Shown piece by piece: positions 7,206 through 13,834 of a DNA stretch of 16,061 bases. This stretch comes from Saprospiraceae bacterium (GTDB lineage: Bacteria > Bacteroidota > Bacteroidia > Bacteroidales > JAIPBB01). Position 1 is the first letter of the stretch. Each line of letters begins with the position of its first letter. The position numbers and the translations under genes were made by a program. The DNA lies in contig JAIPBB010000097.1 of the NCBI GenBank assembly GCA_021739805.1, forward strand, positions 1 through 16,061. The letters are read 5' to 3'. Under the pieces are notes generated by a model. It searched no databases, was not told the origin of the DNA, and saw only the letters and a program-made list of their open reading frames with translations.

Positions 7206-7739
7206 TTAAATCAGTCCTATCAAAGCTTTACATTTGGGGCAAAAATTATGACTTTTTTGATCAATATCTTCAACGTAGGTACTTGGTCGCATAACACAGT
7301 TTGGAATATGACAGTGTATTAATCCAAATGTATGTCCTAATTCATGAATAACAACTTTGCTGAAACGATTAAGAAGAAGAGCATCATCCTTTTTAATTCC
7401 ATATTGTTCGTTTCTAAGTCGATAAAGTGATGCTATTCCTGTGTTTCCTTTGAAAACTGCTTGTCCAAAAATATATGTAAGAATAGGAATAAATAAATCT
7501 ACTCTGAATAATCCAATCTTTTTTAAATATTTATCAGAGAAACCCGGATCTATTTCTTTTATTATTTTGTTGCCATCATACTGTCTTCGTGTAGGATTAT
7601 AAAACTCACTTAAATCCATGTGGCTCTCTTCAATATCAAGCTGAACATGAAATTCTTGAGACACATACCTGGCTATCTTTTCAAGAAAATCTTTCTCGAA
7701 TTGTCCGTAAGAAATTAATAAAATATTTTGCTTATTCAA
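7206..7739 (-). CDS. Archaemetzincin-type zinc metalloprotease
   Basis: The 177-residue protein has the archaemetzincin signature: HELGHTFGLIHC (zinc ligands H132, H136, H142, catalytic base E133), then C143, C148, the Met-turn residue M150 in CVM, and a closing CPKC pair (C167, C170). The four cysteines bind a second, structural zinc ion in this family. Archaemetzincins are small metzincin-clan proteases, best known from archaea and vertebrates and scattered in bacteria; their natural substrates are poorly known. There is no signal peptide, so it should be cytoplasmic. It lies 103 bp downstream of the sigma-54 regulator gene in the same direction, and 215 bp separate it from the FabH-like gene. 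No terminator is visible before it, so readthrough from the regulator is possible. Family assignment is firm. Confidence 0.9.
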   Translation of the reverse strand: MNKQNILLISYGQFEKDFLEKIARYVSQEFHVQLDIEESHMDLSEFYNPTRRQYDGNKIIKEIDPGFSDKYLKKIGLFRVDLFIPILTYIFGQAVFKGNTGIASLYRLRNEQYGIKKDDALLLNRFSKVVIHELGHTFGLIHCHIPNCVMRPSTYVEDIDQKSHNFCPKCKALIGLI

Positions 7740-7842
7740 TTGAAATCAAACTTAATTAACAATGTTCATAAACTATTATTGACTAGCCTTAAAATAAAAT
7801 TCATCTTACAATGTACATTTTCGACAAATAAACAGACTGTTT

Positions 7843-9183
7843 TTATTTTGAAGGTTTTAAATCGTATTTTTTAATTTTATTATAAAGTGTAACCCTGTCC
7901 ACTTTTAAAGCCTTAGCTGAGCGGGAAATATTCCAATCATATTTTTGAAGAATTTGTAGTATATGTTTTTTTTCGAGTTCGTCAAGACTTTCAATAGAAT
8001 TGCTTATAATATCTTTTTCAAATGGAAGGTCTTTCAATCGGATTTCCTTATAGTTGCCAACAACAATTGCCCGTTCAATCATGTTTTCAAGTTCTCGGAC
8101 ATTTCCGGGGAAATCATATTCTGCAAGTCGTTTCAGAACAGCAGAGTCGATTGAAATAATTTCACGACTCATTGATTTGCAATATTTAGCAATAAAATAA
8201 TTTACAAGCATAGGGATGTCTTCGATTCTCTCTCTTAGAGGTGGAACTGTAATATTTACAACATTTAATCGATAATAGAGATCCTCACGAAAGATTCCCT
8301 TTTGTACCATCTTTTTTAAATCTCGGTTTGTAGCACAAATGACCCTGAAGTCAGAAGTAATTTCCTTATTACCACCAACCCTTATAAAACTTTTTGTTTC
8401 TAAAACACGAAGTAATTCAATTTGCATTTTTGAAGAAATGGTTGCAATTTCATCGAGGAAGATTGTCCCCCCATCAGCCATTTCAAACCTTCCCTTACGG
8501 TTATACATTGCACCGGTAAAAGCTCCTTTTTCGTGTCCGAATAATTCACTTTCCAATAAACTTTCGGTCAAAGCCCCGCAATGCACACTAACTAATGGAA
8601 AAAATTTACGTGGTGAATTAGAATGAATCGCCCTGGCAATAAGTTCTTTCCCTGTGCCACTTTCCCCGGTAATAATAACCGGAGAACTTGATTTAGTTAC
8701 TCTCTCAACTTCTTTAAGTACCTTTATCATTGCTTCACTGCTTCCAATCAGGTCTTCCACATTTTCTAAAGAAACGACTTTATTCCTAAGCACTTCGTTT
8801 TCTGATTTTAAGCTAATCTGGTTAGCTGCATTTCGAATTAAATGAGAAAGATCATCAGGATCGAAAGGTTTTGTTATATAATCATAGGCTCCATCTTTTA
8901 ATGCTTGAACTGCTGTTGAAACGGATGCAAAGGCTGTCATTATTATTACAATTGAATCTTTGTTTAAAGCTTTAATTCTACGATGCATTTCCATGCCATC
9001 CATACCGGGCATTTTAATATCAGCTAAAATAATGTCAAAATTTTTAGATTCAAGAATTGATAATGCTTTTTTGGCGTTTTCAGCACAGTCAACCTGATAT
9101 CCATCTTCGATGAACCAGTCGTATAATGAATTTCTTACTGACTCTTCATCGTCAACGATTAAAATTGATATGTCTGTTGTCAT
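7843..9183 (-). CDS. Sigma-54-dependent response regulator, NtrC family
   Basis: Domains in order: receiver (1-120) with acidic pocket DD (11-12), phosphoacceptor D55 and K105; AAA+ ATPase (about 143-380) with Walker A GESGTGKE (173-180), the sigma-54-contacting loop GAFTGA (220-225) and Walker B IFLDE (241-245); and a Fis-type helix-turn-helix at about 405-442 (ISRSAKALKVDRVTLYNKI). Every element needed for activation of sigma-54 RNA polymerase is intact. Phosphorylation should come from the kinase encoded just upstream, whose stop overlaps this start as ATGA (9180-9183), indicating translational coupling. The likely target is the redox operon upstream, where an imperfect -24/-12 sequence is present, but targets elsewhere cannot be excluded. 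Confidence 0.96.
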   Translation of the reverse strand: MTTDISILIVDDEESVRNSLYDWFIEDGYQVDCAENAKKALSILESKNFDIILADIKMPGMDGMEMHRRIKALNKDSIVIIMTAFASVSTAVQALKDGAYDYITKPFDPDDLSHLIRNAANQISLKSENEVLRNKVVSLENVEDLIGSSEAMIKVLKEVERVTKSSSPVIITGESGTGKELIARAIHSNSPRKFFPLVSVHCGALTESLLESELFGHEKGAFTGAMYNRKGRFEMADGGTIFLDEIATISSKMQIELLRVLETKSFIRVGGNKEITSDFRVICATNRDLKKMVQKGIFREDLYYRLNVVNITVPPLRERIEDIPMLVNYFIAKYCKSMSREIISIDSAVLKRLAEYDFPGNVRELENMIERAIVVGNYKEIRLKDLPFEKDIISNSIESLDELEKKHILQILQKYDWNISRSAKALKVDRVTLYNKIKKYDLKPSK

Positions 9184-10832
9184 TTTATTTCTTTTGGTTT
9201 TTTAATCAGAGGTAATATTATAGATATAGTTGTTCGTTTTCCAAGTTCAGAATCTACTTCAATTTTACCGTTGTGACTTTGAACAATACCATGAACAATG
9301 GCTAATCCCAATCCAATTCCACTAACTTTTTGCTTGGCTGAGAAAAAAGGCTCAAAAATATGTTGTATGTCATCTTGAGCTATACCGACACCATTATCTT
9401 CTATCTCAAGTTTTATAGTATTATCATCGGGATTGCTCGTTCTCATAATTATTTCTGCGTTATCTGTAACGGCTTCTGAAGAATTTAGCAGTATGGCAAC
9501 ACAAGCCTGCTTTATTTGATTCTTACTGCAAAAAATCAAATCGGATGTAGCAGAAAAATCTTTTATAAAACTAATATCAGCAATCTTCATTTGGTGTCCC
9601 ATTAGTGCATAAGCTTCCTCTAAAATTTTATGCATATTTTGTGATTCAAAATTTTGCTGGTCTTTTCTCGAAAAATCTAATAAACCTTTAACAATATCGC
9701 CACAACGTTTTGTTTCATCTTCAATCACTCTTAAATATTTTAACATAGACTCTTTAGTTGTGTTGTCTAAATCGAGTTTGCTTAGTTGTTTATTAACCAG
9801 TTTAGTGTAAGTTAAAATACCGGACAAAGGATTATTTATTTCATGTGCGACAGAAGATGATAATTTACCAAGTGATGCTATTCGCTCAACACGTATTAAT
9901 TCATGTTGCATTTCCATCAATTCTTCTGACTTCTTTTGAACTTTATATTCAAGTTGTTGTGACCAATTTTGCAATTCTTTTGTTACTGACTGTATATTAT
10001 CAAGCATTTCATTAAATGCAGTTGAAACCATCTTCATATCATTAAGTTGATATGGCTTTATCTCCAGTCTTGTACTTTTGTCACCTTTTGACACAGCTAT
10101 ACTGGCTTTAATTAGATTATTTAAAGGATGTTTGATGTTTCTTCTAGTGAAGATAATTAAAAATACTACAAGTAAAATAGTAGTCAAAGCAGCTAAAAGG
10201 AAAAAATCTGTTGATGATTCTTTCACAACATTATCAAGTTCTTTCAATGGAAGCCTTATTACAAAAGAGCCAAGGACTTCTTCGCTTTTAGGATGGGCAT
10301 GACAATCGGCAGTATAACAGGATTTTTCATTTAAAATCGGCGATTTAATTAAAAGAAATCTGGATTCTCTGTCATTTTCGCACATTTGGCATTCATTATC
10401 AATATTTACGATTTTAAATGATTTCTCCTTTTGAGGAAACATGTTTTTAATATTCACATGACATTCCTTACAATTTGGATTATCATGTAAAATTGAATCG
10501 TTTGGGAGTGATGAGTAAACAAGGTTATCCTCAGCATCATACATATTAACATCTTTAATACTAGGCATAGTATTGATAATATCAAGCATGTGCTGATACA
10601 AAGCACCTTCAACTATTGAACCTATATTATTACCACATTGATGAATAACAGAATTCAAATATTCCTCATTTACCGACCTAAAAATAAAACCAAATGAAAC
10701 AAATAGAATAACAGACAAAATGGTTATAATATACACTACTTGACCATAAATTGATGATTGATATTTTAAATACTTAATAAAGAATGACTTTATTTTACTT
10801 TTTTCATTATTGGATTTATCATTAAAAGCCAT
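9180..10832 (-). CDS. Membrane histidine kinase with c-type heme motifs in its sensor domain
   Basis: I chose the ATG at 10832 because AGGGA lies a few bases upstream; a TTG start at 10883 would add 17 residues. Numbers below count from that TTG. TM1 is 48-68 and TM2 226-246, with an extracytoplasmic sensor between them. The sensor contains CKECH (138-142), an exact CxxCH heme c motif; CQMC (165-168) without histidine; and CYTADCH (189-195), a CX4CH motif like those of some cytochromes c3. Next come HAMP (about 247-300), a coiled coil (300-335), the HisKA helix pair with HEINNPL (H347), and the ATPase domain with N-box NSSEAV (N467), DNGVGI (496-501), IFEPFF and GIGLGLA (522-528). It should phosphorylate the overlapping regulator. 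Heme, a [Fe-S] cluster or zinc could each sit at the cysteines; heme is favoured by the intact CxxCH. Confidence 0.92.
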   Translation of the reverse strand: MAFNDKSNNEKSKIKSFFIKYLKYQSSIYGQVVYIITILSVILFVSFGFIFRSVNEEYLNSVIHQCGNNIGSIVEGALYQHMLDIINTMPSIKDVNMYDAEDNLVYSSLPNDSILHDNPNCKECHVNIKNMFPQKEKSFKIVNIDNECQMCENDRESRFLLIKSPILNEKSCYTADCHAHPKSEEVLGSFVIRLPLKELDNVVKESSTDFFLLAALTTILLVVFLIIFTRRNIKHPLNNLIKASIAVSKGDKSTRLEIKPYQLNDMKMVSTAFNEMLDNIQSVTKELQNWSQQLEYKVQKKSEELMEMQHELIRVERIASLGKLSSSVAHEINNPLSGILTYTKLVNKQLSKLDLDNTTKESMLKYLRVIEDETKRCGDIVKGLLDFSRKDQQNFESQNMHKILEEAYALMGHQMKIADISFIKDFSATSDLIFCSKNQIKQACVAILLNSSEAVTDNAEIIMRTSNPDDNTIKLEIEDNGVGIAQDDIQHIFEPFFSAKQKVSGIGLGLAIVHGIVQSHNGKIEVDSELGKRTTISIILPLIKKPKEIK

Positions 10833-10895
10833 ATCATCCCTGTTTTTTAATTTTGAATAGACGTTTGCAAACAATTTTATCAATTATGCAAAATA

Positions 10896-10926
10896 CAAAA
10901 AAAACTGGTTGATATAACCAGTTTTT
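10896..10926 (-). terminator. Rho-independent terminator between the redox operon and the two-component genes
   Basis: On the - strand an 11-bp perfect stem AAAAACTGGTT (10926-10916) / AACCAGTTTTT (10910-10900), with loop ATATC, runs into a T-tract of eight (10904-10897). It lies 19 bp past the stop of the GcvH-like gene, so the kinase-regulator pair is a separate or readthrough transcript. Confidence 0.85.
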
Positions 10927-10945
10927 AAATTATTTATGTAACTTA

Positions 10946-11656
10946 TTAAGTTAAAAATTCTTTTTGGAAATCCTTCCAAATTTCATTTTTCAAATCCGAA
11001 AGTGGATTTATTCTTAATTCACCCCCATCTTGTAATAAAACCGGAGAATTCTCAGTTGAACTATTTCCAATTGAAACTGATATAAAATCTTTTAATCTTT
11101 CCAATTCTTTATTCGACCATACAATTGCTTCATCGGCCAGGTAATAAGATTTTGTATCATCCACCCAATTTGAAGGTTTAATATTATAAATCCACCCTTT
11201 TTCATAAGGATCTTCATTTATAATTTCTGAGTTTTCAACTAGTATTGGATTCGCCTGCATAATTTCTCCTGAAATAGGTGAAAATATGTTGAGCTTTTTG
11301 TCATTTTGATTAATTTCTGTAATCAATTCTCCTTTACTAATTATATCACCCTGATTTTTAAGATTTTTTATTTGAATATCTCCAACAGTTTTAACCAGAA
11401 AATCATCAAGCCCAACCTTAGCTTCACCAGATTTTTCTAAATGAGACCAAGTATGATTTTTGCTGAAAAATATTCCCTTTGGAATCTTAAGAATGTTAGC
11501 AGAAAGAACATCCAGGGTTTTGTAAATTTGTTTTACAATCTTTGACTCTTTGTTTAATCTAATCCAGAAAGGGATTAATAATAAAAGGAAAGCAATAATA
11601 ACCAAATATTCAATTCCCTTTGTGTCAAAAATATTGGTGTAAGTAAATCCGTCCAT
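10946..11656 (-). CDS. Membrane-anchored GcvH-like protein without the lipoyl lysine
   Basis: The 236-residue protein starts with a short acidic stretch and one TM helix (16-33) followed by basic residues, so the rest should be cytoplasmic. Residues about 60-165 have the H-protein fold of the glycine cleavage system: SKNHTW, VGLDDF, SPISGEI (126-132) and INEDPYEKGWIYNIKPSNW (146-164). H protein carries lipoate on a lysine in ESVKA; the aligned segment here is NQNDKK (116-121) and the lysine position is D119, with K120 next to it. Lipoylation is therefore unlikely. A C-terminal tail (180-236) ending VLLQDGGEL...W.DFQ..F is shared with the larger protein encoded at 13835-15541. It follows the NrfD-like gene after 49 bp and is the last gene before the terminator. 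The fold is clear; the function is unknown. Confidence 0.8.
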   Translation of the reverse strand: MDGFTYTNIFDTKGIEYLVIIAFLLLLIPFWIRLNKESKIVKQIYKTLDVLSANILKIPKGIFFSKNHTWSHLEKSGEAKVGLDDFLVKTVGDIQIKNLKNQGDIISKGELITEINQNDKKLNIFSPISGEIMQANPILVENSEIINEDPYEKGWIYNIKPSNWVDDTKSYYLADEAIVWSNKELERLKDFISVSIGNSSTENSPVLLQDGGELRINPLSDLKNEIWKDFQKEFLT

Positions 11657-11705
11657 TTTTTTTATTTTTTATGCAATCACATATTATTTTAGCGAATGCT
11701 GGTTT

Positions 11706-12935
11706 TTAATTTTTTTCATTTACCCATGAAGGTGCATCACGCAGAATAGGCATTCTGTTTATAACCCATCTGAATATCCATATTTCTGTGAATATTACGG
11801 CCAGGGTAACAACAATTTCCATCCATGATGGATAATAATGGTTCACTGCATCCCACCTGAAACCAATTACAGAAACATTAAGTCTGTTTATTATGATTCC
11901 AATCATGGTTATTATAGCTGCAATTTTTATCAATAAAACGTTATTTTTACGATAACTGAAGTAAAATAATATCATAGGGAAAAGCACAAAACCTATCATT
12001 TCAGTAAGATACCAATACCCCATTGGAGTGTTTATTAAATCCCAGTGTTTTCCATGAATAAATACAAGAACTTGAAGAAAAAAGTATGCAAACATGGCTC
12101 CGGTACAGATTTTTGATAAACCTCGTATTAAGCTATTGTGCTTTTTATGATTTTTTTCACTAATTTGCTTAAAAAACACTTTATTGCTAATAGAGCCTTC
12201 AAATATTACCATTGAAAGTCCTGCAAAAATGCTTGATACAAAGAACATAATTGGAATAAATTCGGAATACCAAAGTGAATGAATTTTGCCTTTTGCCATT
12301 AGAAACAAAGCTCCCAATCCTGATTGATGTAATGTGGATAAAGTGATACCGAAAATAACTGCACCAATTGTCATACTTGACAGGATTACACGTGCACGCC
12401 TTGCTCCAAGCCATTCTGCAATAACAGGTGAAATTTCAATCAACATTGCGATTATATAGAGTAAAAAATGCCAGGCAACCAGGAACAAAACAGAGCTTGT
12501 GCCAAAACTGTTTCCTATAATTGGATTAATGACATTCCATGGTCGCCCAAGGTCAAGTAGAAGTGCTCCTGCATAAAATATATATGCCAAAAACCCATTT
12601 AAAACAGTTACCCTGACAATGGACTTATAATCTCGCATATTCAGAATATACACCATAAAAGTTATTACATATGCCCCGCCGGCAAATGCAACACCGGTAA
12701 CCACATCGAAACCTATCCATAAACCCCATGGAACTTCCTGGGTTAGATTTGTTATTGAGCCGATTCCTTTCCAGAAACGAATAACGATTAATCCTAGACC
12801 TAAAAGCATAATTGGTAAAGAGATGATATTAAAAGGAGTAAAAAACTTACCCTTTGGCTTAAGTTCTTTTAGTAAGAATTTCCATATGGAATTACCATAG
12901 TTATCTTTTGCTATTGTAGAATCTATATTACTCAT
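11706..12935 (-). CDS. NrfD/HybB-type polytopic membrane redox subunit
   Basis: The 409-residue protein has about ten TM helices (near 34-54, 69-97, 112-130, 147-167, 184-203, 226-246, 274-294, 308-326, 333-353, 373-392). Family features include VPWGLWIGFDVVTGVAFAGG (68-87), TLSTLHQSGLGALF (198-211) and NRLNVSVIGF (350-359), which point to the HybB/HmcC branch rather than the short NrfD branch. Members bind menaquinone without heme and pass electrons to or from an attached iron-sulfur subunit on the outer face of the membrane. That subunit is encoded immediately upstream, and the two genes overlap by 8 bp (12928-12935). No catalytic partner such as a hydrogenase or molybdopterin subunit is in the window, so the donor or acceptor is unknown. 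Confidence 0.92.
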   Translation of the reverse strand: MSNIDSTIAKDNYGNSIWKFLLKELKPKGKFFTPFNIISLPIMLLGLGLIVIRFWKGIGSITNLTQEVPWGLWIGFDVVTGVAFAGGAYVITFMVYILNMRDYKSIVRVTVLNGFLAYIFYAGALLLDLGRPWNVINPIIGNSFGTSSVLFLVAWHFLLYIIAMLIEISPVIAEWLGARRARVILSSMTIGAVIFGITLSTLHQSGLGALFLMAKGKIHSLWYSEFIPIMFFVSSIFAGLSMVIFEGSISNKVFFKQISEKNHKKHNSLIRGLSKICTGAMFAYFFLQVLVFIHGKHWDLINTPMGYWYLTEMIGFVLFPMILFYFSYRKNNVLLIKIAAIITMIGIIINRLNVSVIGFRWDAVNHYYPSWMEIVVTLAVIFTEIWIFRWVINRMPILRDAPSWVNEKN

Positions 12936-13791
12936 TTTCTATTTCTTTAGTGTGATTATTTTTAGTTGCTTGACGTAATCCTAATAACATTGCCGGCCAT
13001 AAGACAAATATTGATGGGACGCTATAAAGAAATCCTTTAGATAATTCAGGGTAAGACGATTTTTGAACTTTTGTATTAAGCCCTAATTCATCAAATGGAA
13101 CTGTAGCTATCATTAAAAGACCTGTACCACCAGCTTCATGTTCTCCATAAATTTCATGATGATATACTTCAGGATTAGCATATATACGAGCTTTAGCAAT
13201 TTCAATAAGGTCTCTTCTTTTTCCGAATATTATTGCTTCAGAAGGACAAGCATCAACACATGCCGGAATCTCCCCTTCCTGGAGAAGTTCATAGCACATC
13301 CTACATTTTTGAATTTTTGGATTTGGGCTATTATATTCAAATTTTGGCACATCAAATGGGCAGGAAATCATACAGAATCGACAACCCATACATTTGTCTT
13401 CACGCCAAATAACCGGACCTTCCTCAGTTTTGTACATTGCTTGTGTTAAACAAGCCGAAGCACATGCAGGATTATTACAATGAAAACATGAACTTCTCAT
13501 ATACTGTTCGCCTTTTGAAGTTTCAAAACTGTTTATAACCACACGCCTTGTCTCATCAGTTTTTCGCACAAGACCAACTTCTGGGAAATCAGTTGAATAA
13601 GGCATTTCGTATTGGTCAGAACAGGCATATTCGCAATTTTGACAAGCAGTGCAAAGATTTGAATCATAAAGAATGCCATAGAATTCTGTTATGTTGTTTT
13701 TCTTTTTTGTTGCCCCAAAACTCTTCCCGACCGCAAGAGTGACTCCAGCAAATCCAAGGGTTTTAAAAAAATTTCGTCTATTTATTCCCAT
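12928..13791 (-). CDS. Tat-exported iron-sulfur protein with four [4Fe-4S] clusters, HybA/DmsB type
   Basis: The frame opens at 13851, but I place the start at the ATG at 13791. A twin-arginine signal begins there (MGINRRNFFKTLGFAGVTLA), and the longer version would overlap the preceding gene. The 287-residue product has sixteen cysteines in four groups: 47/50/53/57, 102/105/110/114, 134/137/140/144 and 163/166/178/182. This is the layout of HybA, DmsB and NrfC electron-transfer subunits carrying four [4Fe-4S] clusters. A hydrophobic helix at about 254-272 should anchor the C-terminus in the membrane, as in HybA. It is thus a periplasm-side electron wire for the NrfD/HybB protein encoded next, with which it overlaps by 8 bp. 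It lies 43 bp after the PstS-GcvH gene. Confidence 0.94.
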   Translation of the reverse strand: MGINRRNFFKTLGFAGVTLAVGKSFGATKKKNNITEFYGILYDSNLCTACQNCEYACSDQYEMPYSTDFPEVGLVRKTDETRRVVINSFETSKGEQYMRSSCFHCNNPACASACLTQAMYKTEEGPVIWREDKCMGCRFCMISCPFDVPKFEYNSPNPKIQKCRMCYELLQEGEIPACVDACPSEAIIFGKRRDLIEIAKARIYANPEVYHHEIYGEHEAGGTGLLMIATVPFDELGLNTKVQKSSYPELSKGFLYSVPSIFVLWPAMLLGLRQATKNNHTKEIENE

Positions 13792-13834
13792 AATTATAGA
13801 ATTTAGTTTATAATAATTTTGATTGAAAATATGA

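Noticed and set aside
7740..7754. TAAGTTTG (7754-7747, - strand) as promoter of the archaemetzincin gene
   Set aside because: The match is exact, but it is only 7 bp from the start codon and has no -33 partner at a proper distance; it would require a leaderless mRNA.
10946..11656. Genuine glycine cleavage H protein (gcvH)
   Set aside because: It has a membrane anchor, an extra C-terminal domain, no lipoyl lysine, and no gcvT or gcvP nearby.
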